Shown here piece after piece: positions 26,408-36,200 of a stretch of 64,000 nucleotides of DNA. Below the pieces are notes generated by a model that did no database searches, was not told the DNA's origin, and was given only the letters and a program-made list of their open reading frames with translations. The stretch comes from Phenylobacterium sp. CCH9-H3 (GTDB taxonomy: Bacteria > Pseudomonadota > Alphaproteobacteria > Caulobacterales > Caulobacteraceae): positions 9,403 to 73,402 of the forward strand of contig NZ_LSJI01000171.1 in NCBI RefSeq assembly GCF_001557235.1. Direction: 5' to 3'. The translations under genes were made by a program, and so were the position numbers. Positions within the stretch are counted from its first letter, which is position 1. The number at the start of each line of letters is the position of its first letter.

Positions 26408-27880
26408 ATGGCGCCGGCCCCTTCCCGACGTTTCGACGAGCCGCCTTTGCCCTTCGCAAAACCTGCCGCCAGCATCGCGCTGGCGCCTCTTCTGCTGCTG
26501 AGCGCCTGCGCGCTCCAGCCGCCCTACAAGCGCCCGCCCCTGGACGTCGCCAACGCATGGGACAACGCCGTCGCGGCGACGCCTGCGATCCCGCTGGACG
26601 ATCGCTGGTGGACGCAGCTCGGCGATCCCGCGGTCGACCATCTGGTCGCGGCAGGCCTGGCCGACAGCCCCACGCTCGCGGAGGCCGCCGCGCGTGTGGA
26701 CCAGGCGCGCGCCGCGCGGGTTGTCCAGCACGCCCGGCGCCTTCCCGCCGTGGCCGCGACCGGCAGCGCCCAACGGTCACGCGACGGCGCAGCTCCCGGG
26801 CAAGCCGCGGCGGATCAGACGAGCGCCGGGATCGGGGCCAGCCTGTCGTGGGAGCTTGACCCGTGGGGCCGGGTCCGCGAAGGCCGGGCCGCTGCGGAGA
26901 GCCGCGTGACGGCGTCCACCGCAGACGCCGAGGCCGTCCGGCTGGCGCTGATCGGCGATATCGCCGACACGACGCTGGCGCTCCGGGCCTGCCACCTCAC
27001 CCTTGACCTTCGCGACCGGGATATCGCCTCGCGGCGGACCGAACTGCAGGTCACCCGCGCGCGCCTTGCGCTGGGCGGCATCGCGCCGGTCGCGGTCGCC
27101 ACCGCCGCCAGCAACCTGGCCACTGCACAGACGGACCGGATCGCCCAGGAGGAGGCCTGCCGCCGCCTGGTGGACGCCCTTGTGGCGCTGACCGGGGAGG
27201 ACGGCGCTGCGATCCGCGCCGCGGCTGCGCAGGGCGCGAGCGCCGGGTCCCTGCCCAGCCCTCCCGCCTTCACGCCGCAGGTCCCCGCCGCTGTGCTGAT
27301 CCGCCATCCGGCCGTCTTGAGCGCAGAGCGCGAGGCGGCCGCGCGGTGGTCCGAGATCGCCGAAGCGCGCGCCGATCGCCTGCCGCGCATCGATCTGACC
27401 GCCGCGTTCAGCCAGCAGTGGATTCGGGCGCTGGGGGCGACCGACGGCTTCCTCACCCGGTCGCTCGGCGCAGGTCTGACCGGCCCCCTGTTCGACGGCG
27501 GGGCCGGCGCCGCGAACGTGCGCGGCGCGGACGCACGCTACCGTGAGGCGGTCGCCCGGCTCGACGGCGTGGTCCGCGTCGTGGTCCGCGACATCGAGGA
27601 CGGGCTGGCGGCCCAGCAATCCGCCGCCGACCGGACCGACACGTCACAGGCCGCGCTGGAGTCGGCGCGCATGACGCTGGACGCCAACTCCGCCCGCTGG
27701 CGGGCCGGCGCCATCGCCCAGGTGGAGCTCGAGGAGTCCCGCCGCCAGTTCAACCGCGCCCAGGAGAGCGTCATCGCCGCCACCGCCGACCGGGCGCGCG
27801 CCTGGGTGGCGTTGGTCCGGCGCAGCGGCGGCGCCTGGACGGCGCCGCCGAGCTCCCAACACGAAGAGGGCCGCCCATGA
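26408..27880 (+). CDS. RND efflux outer-membrane lipoprotein (OprM/NodT family)
   Basis: 490-residue outer-membrane channel. A lipobox (LLLLSAC) is followed by the family motif WWTQLGDPAVDHLV and paired coiled-coil OEP repeats (LAEAAARVDQARAARV and LESARMTLDANSARWRAGAIAQVELEESRRQ). It would form the exit duct of the tripartite pump encoded by the next two genes. Its stop overlaps the adaptor start (ATGA). Confidence 0.9.
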   Translation: MAPAPSRRFDEPPLPFAKPAASIALAPLLLLSACALQPPYKRPPLDVANAWDNAVAATPAIPLDDRWWTQLGDPAVDHLVAAGLADSPTLAEAAARVDQARAARVVQHARRLPAVAATGSAQRSRDGAAPGQAAADQTSAGIGASLSWELDPWGRVREGRAAAESRVTASTADAEAVRLALIGDIADTTLALRACHLTLDLRDRDIASRRTELQVTRARLALGGIAPVAVATAASNLATAQTDRIAQEEACRRLVDALVALTGEDGAAIRAAAAQGASAGSLPSPPAFTPQVPAAVLIRHPAVLSAEREAAARWSEIAEARADRLPRIDLTAAFSQQWIRALGATDGFLTRSLGAGLTGPLFDGGAGAANVRGADARYREAVARLDGVVRVVVRDIEDGLAAQQSAADRTDTSQAALESARMTLDANSARWRAGAIAQVELEESRRQFNRAQESVIAATADRARAWVALVRRSGGAWTAPPSSQHEEGRP

Positions 27881-29022
27881 GCGAGACCACGGCCATCGCC
27901 GAGAACGACCGCGCCCGGACGCTGGACCGCGTCCGCGCGCCGGGCCGGCCGACGCGGCGCGCCTGGATCATCGCCGGCGTCGCGGTGCTCGCGGCCGCCG
28001 CCGGCGGCTACCTGCTTGTGCAGGTCGGCGCCAGGCCGCCCGCCGCGACGGCTGAACCCATCCCTGTGCTGACGGTCACGACCGCGACGCCGCAGCGCGT
28101 CACGTGGCCGGTGACCCTGGTCGCATCCGGGACGATCGCGCCCTGGCAGGAGGCGAGCGTCGGGGCGCAAATCGGCAGCTACCAGTTGGTCGAAGTCCGG
28201 GCGGACGTAGGCGACCACGTGCGCCGGGGCCAGGTTCTGGCGCGTCTCAATCCCGCGTTGCTGCGTGCGGAGGAGGCCCAGCTGCTCGCCCGCCACGACC
28301 AGGCCGTCGCCAACCAGCACCGCGCCGCCGGCCTGCAGGCCAACGGCGCGATCAGCGACCAGGAGCTGCTGCAGGCCGCCACGGAGGCCAAGCAGGCGGC
28401 CGCCTTGCTGGCCGCCAAGCGGCTGGAGCTTCGTTACACCGAGATCCTGGCGCCCGACGACGGCGTCGTCACGGCGCGCACCGCCACCCTCGGCGCGGTG
28501 GCGCCCGAAGGCCAGGAACTGTTCCGGATGATCCGCCGGAACCGGCTGGAGTGGCGCGGCGAAGTCACAGCCGCACAGCTGCGGTCCGTCGCCATCGGTC
28601 AGACGATCTCGCTTGCGCTGCCTGACGGGAGCGCCGCCGAGGCCATGGTGCGGCAGACTTCGCCGTCCCTCGACGGCGCGTCACGGCTCGCCCTCGTCTA
28701 TGCCGACCTGGCTCCCGGCAGCCGGGCGAGAGCCGGCATGTACGCCGAGGGCCGCATTGTCGCCGGAGTCGCGTCCGCGCTGACGATACCGGCCGACTGC
28801 GTGGTGCTGCGCGACGGGCGCAGCCACGTCATGGTCCTGGACGACGCCTCGGCGCCGCCCACCGTGCGGCGGCGAGTGGTCACTATCGGCCGCCGCAGCG
28901 GCGGGGCTGTCGAGATCCTGAACGGGCTGACGGGCCGCGAACGGCTAGTCCAGCGCGGCGCGGGCTTCCTGGACGATGGCGACGCCGTACGGGTAGCCGG
29001 TAGGACGGAGGCCCGCCGATGA
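27877..29022 (+). CDS. RND efflux periplasmic adaptor (membrane fusion protein)
   Basis: 381 residues. One N-terminal membrane anchor (WIIAGVAVLAAAAGGYLLV) is followed by the lipoyl-type half motif VEVRADVGDHVRRGQVLARL, an alpha-hairpin, the second half motif LRYTEILAPDDGVVTARTATLGAVAPEGQELF, and a beta-barrel/membrane-proximal domain. It links the inner-membrane pump to the outer-membrane channel. Both gene junctions are ATGA overlaps. Confidence 0.9.
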   Translation: MSETTAIAENDRARTLDRVRAPGRPTRRAWIIAGVAVLAAAAGGYLLVQVGARPPAATAEPIPVLTVTTATPQRVTWPVTLVASGTIAPWQEASVGAQIGSYQLVEVRADVGDHVRRGQVLARLNPALLRAEEAQLLARHDQAVANQHRAAGLQANGAISDQELLQAATEAKQAAALLAAKRLELRYTEILAPDDGVVTARTATLGAVAPEGQELFRMIRRNRLEWRGEVTAAQLRSVAIGQTISLALPDGSAAEAMVRQTSPSLDGASRLALVYADLAPGSRARAGMYAEGRIVAGVASALTIPADCVVLRDGRSHVMVLDDASAPPTVRRRVVTIGRRSGGAVEILNGLTGRERLVQRGAGFLDDGDAVRVAGRTEARR

Positions 29023-32000
29023 ACTTCGCCTCCTGGTCCATCCGCAATCCCATCCCCTCGATCCTGCTCTTTGCGCTGCTGACGCTCGCGGGTCTGCGGG
29101 CGTTCGGCCTGCTGGCCATCCAGGATCTGCCCGACCTTTCCTTCCCAACGGTTTCGGTGGCCGCGACCCTGCCCGGCGCGACGCCCGCCCAGATGGAGAC
29201 CGAGATCGCGCGGCCGATCGAGGATGCGCTCGCCACCGTCGACGGGATGCGCCACCTCAGCACCTCGATAACCGACGGGGTCGTGCGGATCGAGGCGGCT
29301 TTCGACCTGCAGAAGTCGCTGTCCGACGCGCTGATCCAGACCAAGGACGCCGTGGACGGCGTCCGTTCGGACCTGCCGGCTGACATGCTCCAGCCGACGG
29401 TGGAGGCCGCCACCTTCGCCGCCGCGCCAGTGCTGGTCTATGCCGTCGCCTCGTCGCGTCTCAGCGAGACGGAGCTCTCATGGCTGGTCGACGACACCCT
29501 CACGAAGGCCGTCCGCTCGGCCCCTGGCGTCGGCCGGGTCGAGCGGGTCGGCGGCGTTCAGCGGGAGGTGCGCGTGACCGTCGACCCAGCGCGTCTCGCG
29601 GCCACGGGCGTCACGGCCGGCGACGTCTCCCGCGCCCTACGTGAGGTCCAGCAACAATCGTCCGGCGGCCGCGGGCGACTGGGCGGGGCCGAACAGTCGC
29701 TGCGCACGGTCGCGCTCGCCGCTCAGGCGTCCGACCTGGCGGCGCTGCCGATCGTGCTGGCCGGTGGCCGCCAGGTTCGCCTCGACCAGGTGGCGACGGT
29801 GCGTGACACGGCCGCGGACCGGACCCAGGCCGCCTTCCTGGACGGCACGGCCGTGATCGGCCTGCGCGTGTTCCGGGCCCGGGGGGCGGACGAGACGAAG
29901 GTCGCCGAGGGCGTGAAGGCGGCGCTCGACCAGGTGAAGGCGCGCACGCCTGGCCTGACGCTCACGGAGGTCGGCGGTTCGGTGGACTATACGGTCGAGC
30001 AGTACCATGGCTCGATGGACATGCTGTACGAGGGCGCGTTCCTGGCCGTCGTCGTCGTCTGGCTGTTCCTGCGCGACTGGCGCGCGACCGTGATCGTCGC
30101 CACGGCCCTGCCGCTGTCGATCCTGCCGACCTTCGCGGCGATGGCGTACTTCGGCTTCACGCTCAACACCCTGACCTTGCTGGCGCTCGCCGTGGTGGTC
30201 GGGATCCTGGTCGACGACGCCATCGTCGAGGTGGAGAACATCGAGCGGCACCGGCGGCTGGGAAAGCCTATCCTCGCGGCGACCGAAGAGGCGGTCACCG
30301 AGATCGCCAAACCCGTAATCGCCACGACCATGAGCCTGGTGGCGGTGTTCCTGCCGACGGCCATGATGCCGGGCTTCGCCGGCCTGATCTTCAGGCCGCT
30401 CGGCTGGACGGCGGTGATCGCGGTGCTGGCCTCGCTGCTCGTCGCGCGCCTGCTGACGCCGATGATGGCCGCTTACTTCCTCAAGGACACGGTCGCGCCC
30501 GAGACCGAGAACGAGCGGATGATGGGCCGCTATCTCGGCGCCGTCCGCTGGTGCCTGGAGCATCGCAAGGCGACCATGGCGGCGACAACGACCTTCCTGG
30601 TCCTGTCCCTGGCGCTTCTGCCGCTGATTCCCGTCGGCTTCCTGCCGCCCGACGACCGCAGCCTGACGGAAGTCTCGCTCGAACTGCCGCCCGGCGCCGC
30701 GCTGGCGACGACGGCGACGATCGCCGAGGAAGCTCGGGTCGCGCTGAAAGCGATTCCCGGCGTCGAGCACATATTCACGGCGGTCGGCCAGGCCGAGGCG
30801 GACGGTGACGCCTCGGACGCGGGCGCCGCGCGGACGGCGTCGCTGACGGTGCTGCTGGCTCCCCGCGGTGAGCGGCCGTCGAAGTCGCGGATCGAGGGTC
30901 AGGCGCGCGAGGCGCTCAAAGCCGTCCCCGGCGCGCGGTTCGCCATCGGCGACGGCGGGACGACGCGGCTGGAGCTGATCCTGGCAAGTGACGATCCTCT
31001 CGCGTTGGACGCGACGGTGCGGCAGCTGGTGCGTGAGTTGCGGAGCGTCGGCAGCCTGTCGAACATCAGTTCGACCGCCAGCCTGGAGCAGCCCGAGATC
31101 GTCATCCGGCCCGACCGCCAGCGCGCCGCGGAGCGTGGCGTCACCGCCGAGGCGATCGGCGAGACGGTGCGGATCGCCACCCGCGGCGACTTCGACGCCC
31201 AAACCCCGCGCCTCAACCTCGACAGCCGCCAGGTCTTCATCCGCACGCGGATCTCGGACGATGCGCGCGCCGACCTCGACGCCATCGCCAACCTGCGGGT
31301 CCCCGGCCGCGACGGCCTCGTACCGCTCGGCGCCGTGGCCGAACTGTCGCTGGCCAGCGGCCCTTCGCAGATCGACCGCTACGACCGCAAGCGCAACATC
31401 ATGATCACCGCGGACCTCAACGGCATGCCGCTGGGCGCGGCGCTGGCCCGGGTGGACGCCCTGCCCTCCATCCGCGCCCTGCCGGCCAGCGTAGCGCTGG
31501 TCCCGGCGGGCGGCGCGGAGATGGGCGAGGAACTCGGCGTGGGGTTCGTCACGGCCCTGATCGCCGGCGTGCTGTGCATCTATTGCGTGCTGGTGCTGCT
31601 GTTCGGAGACTTCCTGCAGCCGGTGACGATCCTGTCGGCCATCCGCTCGCGGCCGGCGGCGCCTTCGTGGCGCTGTTGCTGGGCGGCAGCGCGCTCAGCA
31701 TGCCCGCCATGATCGGCCTCGTCATGCTGATGGGCATCGTCACCAAGAACTCGATCCTGCTGGTCGAGTACGCGATCGTGGGCATGAAGGAGCGCGGGCT
31801 GACGCGCCGCGAGGCGCTGCTGGACGCCTGCCGCAAGCGGGCGCGGCCGATCCTCATGACGACGGTCGCCATGGTCGCCGGCATGGCCCCGATCGCGCTC
31901 GGCCTCGGCGCCGACGCCAGCTTCCGCCAGCCGATGGCGGTGGCCGTGATCGGCGGGCTGCTGACCTCGACCTTCCTCAGCCTTGTCGTGGTGCCGGTGG

Positions 32001-32080
32001 TCTTCACACTGGTGGATGACGTCGAACATCGGATCCGCCGCGCGGCGGGCCGTGGCCGGACCGGCCAGGCGGCGGCCTGA
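29019..32080 (+). pseudogene. RND (HAE1) efflux pump, interrupted by a single-base frameshift
   Basis: Inner-membrane drug/proton antiporter of about 1,020 residues. It has the usual start FASWSIRNPIPSILLFALL, porter domains, the helix-4 charged motif VGILVDDAIVEVENIERH and a second helix bundle. The first frame is good up to LQPVTILSA at 31640, then ends in nonsense at 31712. The rest (PLAAGGAFVALLLGGSALSMPAMIGLVMLMGIVTKNSILLVEYAI) continues in another frame from 31643 to 32080. One base is missing at about 31641-31642. The gene may be inactive, or the base may be lost in the assembly. Confidence 0.85.
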
Positions 32081-32095
32081 GCCGTGCCGCGCCGC

Positions 32096-32979
32096 ATGGA
32101 CATCTGGCGAGTCGGCGTCGTCGCCGCTCCGATCGGCGAGGTCGCGGCGCCGGGCAGCCTGGCCCGACTGCCGATCCACTGGCTGCCGGTAGAGCCCCCG
32201 TTCAGGTTCCTGGCCGACCCGTTTGGGATCCGGCGGGATGGCGGGCTGTTCGTCTTTGCCGAGGCCTACGACTACCGAACCCGCCATGGCGTGATCGACC
32301 TCCTGGAGCTGGACGAGGCCTTGCAGGTTGTCACGCGACGGACCGTGCTGCAGGAGCCCTGGCATCTCTCCTATCCATATGTGTTCGAAGCCGAGGGCGC
32401 GGTCTGGATGACACCCGAGGCCCACCGCGCCGGCGCCGTCACCTTCTATCGGGCCGAGCGGTTCCCCGACCTCTGGACGCCGGTCCGCCGCTTCGAGCTC
32501 GACACGCCCGCTGTCGATCCGACGGCCTTCCGCCATGGCGGCCTGTGGTGGCTGGCCTATACGCCGGCCGGCCCCCAGGCCGCGAAGCAGGGTCGGCTGC
32601 ACCTTGCCTGGGCCGAGGCGCTGACCGGCCCCTGGCGGCCGCACCCGGGCAATCCCGTCCGCATTTCGCGCGCCAGCAGTCGGCCCGGCGGCACGCCGTT
32701 CGAGGTCGACGGCCAGCTGATGCTACCGGTCCAGGACTGTGTCGCGACCTACGGCCACGCGATTCGCCTGCTTCGGATCGACGTCCTGACGCCGGACCGG
32801 TTCGAGGCCGACGCCGGCCCGCCGATCATCTCGCCAGGCGTCGCCGCACCCTACCGCGAGGGCCTACATACCCTTTCGGCGTGCGGCGACTTCACGCTGA
32901 TCGACGTCAAGCGGATCGACCGCTCGCCCGCGGGACTGACGATCGACGTCGGGCGGGCCTCGGCCGCTGGCGGAGATAG
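32096..32979 (+). CDS. Beta-propeller glycoside-hydrolase-like protein (GINT1 N-terminal-like), 3' end disturbed
   Basis: The conserved part, about 285 residues, resembles the five-bladed GH43-like domain at the N-terminus of sugar-transferase proteins (FRFLADPFGIRRDGGLFVF, WHLSYPYVF, MTPEAHRAG, VDPTAFRHGG). I chose ATG 32096 (MDIWRVGVV); a GTG lies four codons earlier. The literal frame does not stop after the domain but runs to 34021, antisense to the next gene, which is implausible. One extra base near 32950 would give a stop at 32979, the end used here. It probably acts in cell-surface glycan synthesis. Confidence 0.6.
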
Positions 32980-34045
32980 GCAGGCGCGCCATCACCGCCG
33001 CCCCGGCGCGGGCGAACGCCTCGGGACCATAGCGCTCCAGCGTCCGCTCGCGGGCCGCCCGGCCCATGGCGACCAACTGTTCGGGCCGGGCGAGCAGATC
33101 GCGCAATGCAAGCGCCAGGGCGGTCGGGTCGCCGGGCGGGACGACGCGACCGGTGACCCCGTCCACGACGCTGTGCGGCAGCTCGCCCACGCCGGAGACG
33201 ATCGCCGGCAGGCCGGCCTGCATGGCCTCGTGCGCGGCGACGCAGAGCCCCTCGGATCGCGACGGCTGCACGTACAGATGCAGACCGGCCAGGAAGGCGT
33301 CGGGCGGGCTGACGAAGCCGGCCAGCCGGACGTTGTCCAGCCCCGCCGCGGCGATCTGCGCGGCGAGCGCAGATCGCCCGGCGCCGTCGCCGCCGATCAG
33401 CACCTCGAAGGGCGTCCGCGCCGCGAGCGCCCGCATCCGGCGGACCGCCTCGATGAGGACATCGTATCCCTTCAACGGATGCAGGCGGCCGAGCGATCCG
33501 ATGCGGACCACCTCACCCGGCCGCCACGGTTGCGCCGCCGCGGCTGTGGGATTCGCGCCGAAGATCGGCCAGACCATCAGGCGATCCGCCGTCACGCCGA
33601 GACGTTCCGCCGTGAGGAGGCCGACGCTCGTGGAATCCGCCACCCACAGCGCCGTGCGCCGCTGCAGTGCGCGCAACAGCATGCGGTTAGCGGGCTTGAG
33701 GTAGGCGGCGTGTTGCCAGCTCACGACCGGAACGGCGAGCCACCGGCCCACTTGCTGGCCGATCAGGGTCGCGCGGGTGAGCGAGGTCCAGATGAGGTCC
33801 GGCGGATCCGTTTTCAGCCGCCGGCCCAGCCAGTAGCCGGCCGCCAGATGATCCGCCTCCGCCCCTTCGCGCACCTCCACCCGCAGGCCCGCCGCGAGCA
33901 TTGGGGCGAGCGCCCGTCGATCGCGGGGTGTCAGGGCATACACCGTCACGTCGGCCCCGTGGTCGCGCATGACTCGGGTCACGGCCGGCACCGGAAGGGC
34001 TGCGCCGCCGCCTTCGAGTGAGTTGATCACATACGCGACCCGCAT
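32864..34045 (-). CDS. Glycosyltransferase, family 4 type
   Basis: About 393 residues as read, GT-B fold. The N-terminal motif MRVAYVINSLEGGGAA, the donor-domain strand GSLGRLHPLKGYDVLIEAV and the E-x7-E region EGLCVAAHEAMQAGLPAIVS are typical of GT4 enzymes. The ATG at 34045 is preceded by a GAGGGCGAGG stretch and lies 16 bases behind the upstream stop. The last 30-40 residues are unusual and are antisense to the propeller gene; with one base added near 32950 the protein would end at 32907. Likely role: building a surface polysaccharide or glycolipid. Confidence 0.82.
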   Translation of the reverse strand: MRVAYVINSLEGGGAALPVPAVTRVMRDHGADVTVYALTPRDRRALAPMLAAGLRVEVREGAEADHLAAGYWLGRRLKTDPPDLIWTSLTRATLIGQQVGRWLAVPVVSWQHAAYLKPANRMLLRALQRRTALWVADSTSVGLLTAERLGVTADRLMVWPIFGANPTAAAAQPWRPGEVVRIGSLGRLHPLKGYDVLIEAVRRMRALAARTPFEVLIGGDGAGRSALAAQIAAAGLDNVRLAGFVSPPDAFLAGLHLYVQPSRSEGLCVAAHEAMQAGLPAIVSGVGELPHSVVDGVTGRVVPPGDPTALALALRDLLARPEQLVAMGRAARERTLERYGPEAFARAGAAVMARLPISASGRGPPDVDRQSRGRAVDPLDVDQREVAARRKGM

Positions 34046-34061
34046 CGCGCCCGCCTCGCCC

Positions 34062-35306
34062 TCAGGCATGGGCCGCCAGCCGCCCGTCGCCAGGAGCCGC
34101 CGCGAGCCCCGGCGCGGGCAGGCCCGCGAAGTTCGCGATGGCGCGCGCCGCACGCGCCGACGAGGGCTCGTCGGTCAGCTCGATCCGCTCGGCGAACATC
34201 GCCACCTGCCGAGGGCGATAGATCCGCTCGTGGTCGTCCGCCGCCTCGGCCAGGGCCGGTCCGAGCTCGCGAGCGCTGCCGATCACCCGCCCGGCGTGCC
34301 AGTGGGCGAAGGAAGGATCGCGCCGCCAAGCCAGCGCCCGCGGGTTGAGGAATACGCAAGGTCGCGGTCGCAGCAGGAACTCGTAGACCTGGCTCGACAC
34401 GTCGCCCAGATAGACGTCCGCCCGCCGGGTGTAGGCCATGGTCGTCGCCGCGCGGCTACCCAGGTCGATGTGGATGTTGGGCGCGCGCAGATAGCGGTCG
34501 TCGATGCGGCCCGGCCGATCGATCCGCAGCTTGTCGATACTGAGGACCAGGGGCCGCTCGAACAGCATGACGTGCGGCGCGAAGATCAGGTGGTGGTCGT
34601 CGTGCTCCACGAACCAGTCGAGCACCTGGCGGCCGACCGTGCGCCATGACGACAGGTGCGGCGAGACGTGGGGATTGTAGAGCACCACCGGCCGGCCGTC
34701 CTCGACCAGCGGATGGACGCCGCTGCCGATCCCCGCGGCGACGTCGAACTTCGGATAGCCGACGACCGCGATCCGGTCGGGCGGGACGCCGGCCTCGGCG
34801 ATGAGCCGCTGGCGCAGGGCCGGGCCCGCGCAGAGCACGAAGTCGAACCCGGCGCTGGCGGGATCGAAGCCGATGGCGCGATCGCCGGCCCCGTGGCGGG
34901 TGTGGACGATCCGCAGATCCTTCAGCCCGTAGCGCGTCTTGAGGATCAGCGACGTCTTCTCGGCCACCACCAGCAGGTCGAGGCTGCGGAAGAACTCGAG
35001 GTTGTCGCGATAAACCAGGAGCTTGGCGGCGGGTATCATCGCTTCGAAGCTCGCCGCCGCCAGGCGGCTCGACAATCGACACAACCCCAGCTCGACCAGG
35101 CGGATCCTCGGCCCGATCAGGCCTTCCCCCAGCCTGACCACCTCCGCGGTGAGCCGGGCGTTGGTGGTCGCCACCACGACATCGACGTCCGGCGCGCCCC
35201 GCGCGAGCGCCAGGGCGATCGGCAGGCTGTGCGCGACCTGATGGACCTGATCATGGTTGAAGAGGAATCCGACCTGCATGCCGATGAGACACCGGCGCAG
35301 CGCCAT
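34062..35306 (-). CDS. CDP-glycerol glycerophosphotransferase-like GT-B protein
   Basis: 414 residues. The C-terminal half resembles TagB/TagF-type transferases: IVHTRHGAGDRAIGF, VVGYPKFDV, VLYNPHVSPHLSSW, DVSSQVYEFLLRPRPCVFLN. Such enzymes add polyol-phosphate units to surface polymers, but alphaproteobacterial relatives are uncharacterised. Two starts are possible: ATG 35306 (with GAGGAG touching it) or ATG 35279. It precedes the glycosyltransferase on the same strand, 16 bases apart, so the pair is likely one operon. Confidence 0.7.
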   Translation of the reverse strand: MALRRCLIGMQVGFLFNHDQVHQVAHSLPIALALARGAPDVDVVVATTNARLTAEVVRLGEGLIGPRIRLVELGLCRLSSRLAAASFEAMIPAAKLLVYRDNLEFFRSLDLLVVAEKTSLILKTRYGLKDLRIVHTRHGAGDRAIGFDPASAGFDFVLCAGPALRQRLIAEAGVPPDRIAVVGYPKFDVAAGIGSGVHPLVEDGRPVVLYNPHVSPHLSSWRTVGRQVLDWFVEHDDHHLIFAPHVMLFERPLVLSIDKLRIDRPGRIDDRYLRAPNIHIDLGSRAATTMAYTRRADVYLGDVSSQVYEFLLRPRPCVFLNPRALAWRRDPSFAHWHAGRVIGSARELGPALAEAADDHERIYRPRQVAMFAERIELTDEPSSARAARAIANFAGLPAPGLAAAPGDGRLAAHA

Positions 35307-35358
35307 CTCCTCACGAAAAAGTCGCTCGCCTCAGACGACCGGCAGCATTGACATGCGT

Positions 35359-35384
35359 ATTCATTATAATGATCCTCATGAATA
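35359..35384 (+). promoter_or_regulatory. Operator site A before the SDR gene
   Basis: The stretch reads TATTCATGAGGATCATTAT on the minus strand and matches site B (37026-37046) in TATTCATGA-GAT. ATTCAT and ATGAAT form outer arms, and CATTATAATG (35362-35371) is a perfect palindrome. On the plus strand TTCATT (35360-35365) and TATAGA (35383-35388) are spaced 17 bases, so the operator fills a promoter spacer. It is the first of seven related sites. Confidence 0.55.
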
Positions 35385-35420
35385 TAGAATAGTGGCTGCA
35401 AAGCCCGGGGAGGAACGAGC

Positions 35421-36200
35421 GTGACCCCACGGCGTCTGGAAGGACGGGCCGCGATCGTAACCGGCGCGGCCCGCGGCATCGGATTGGCCACCGCGGAGCG
35501 GCTCAGGGCCGAGGGCGCGCGCGTCCTCATGAGCGACATCGATCCGGGCGTGGCCGAGGTCGCCGACCGGCTGGGCCTGTCACACGCCGTGACCGACGTG
35601 GGCGACGCGGCGCAGATCGAGGCCCTCTTCGAGGCCTCCGACCGGGAATTGGGGCCGCTCGACATCCTGGTGAACAACGCCGGCGTAATCGGCCGGGCGA
35701 CCAAGCTCGTCGACCTCGACCCCGCCGAGTTCGAGCGGGTGATGTCGATCAACGTGCGCGCCGGCCTCATCGCCACGCAGGCGGCGGCCCGCCGGATGAC
35801 GCCCCGCCGCTCGGGCGCCATCGTCAACCTGGCCTCCGTGGCCGCCATCATGGCCGGCGGCGACCAGATCCCCTATGCGGTCTCCAAGGCGGCGGTGAAG
35901 CAGCTCACGGCCATGACCGCCCTGTCGCTCGCGCCCTACGGCGTCCGCGTGAACGCCGTGGGCCCCGGCCCGGTGGAGACGCCGATGGTCGCGGCCGTGA
36001 CGGGCGGCGGCAAGGCGCTGGACGCGGTGCTCTCGCGCATCCCGATGGGCCGCATGGGCCGGCCCGAGGAGATCGCCGCCATCGTCGCGTTCCTGGCCAG
36101 TGACGATGCGTCGTACGTGACCGGCCAGACGATCTTCGCCGACGGCGGCCGCCTGGCGCTGGGCTACTTCGCCGAGCCGTTGGCGCCCGCCGGGACGTAG
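35421..36200 (+). CDS. Short-chain dehydrogenase/reductase
   Basis: 259-residue NAD(P)-dependent SDR. Classical motifs are TGAARGIG (cofactor), NNAG, the catalytic Ser in NLASVAA and YAVSK. Asp in MSDID after the second strand suggests NAD preference. Translation starts at GTG 35421 with GGGGAGG upstream. It is controlled by operator site A and faces the GntR gene, with a 37-base tail-to-tail overlap. It is likely an alcohol/ketone step in the catabolic island. Confidence 0.9.
   Translation: MTPRRLEGRAAIVTGAARGIGLATAERLRAEGARVLMSDIDPGVAEVADRLGLSHAVTDVGDAAQIEALFEASDRELGPLDILVNNAGVIGRATKLVDLDPAEFERVMSINVRAGLIATQAAARRMTPRRSGAIVNLASVAAIMAGGDQIPYAVSKAAVKQLTAMTALSLAPYGVRVNAVGPGPVETPMVAAVTGGGKALDAVLSRIPMGRMGRPEEIAAIVAFLASDDASYVTGQTIFADGGRLALGYFAEPLAPAGT

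Noticed and set aside
29637..31202. Minus-strand open frame of 521 codons
   Set aside because: Antisense to the RND pump gene; composition is dominated by Arg, His, Asp and Gln and fits no fold.
32980..34021. Continuation of the plus-strand propeller frame to a 645-residue protein
   Set aside because: Behind about 32950 the sequence is the antisense of a well-supported glycosyltransferase, and the translated part has no domain features and is rich in Arg, Gly and Ala as expected for shadow frames.
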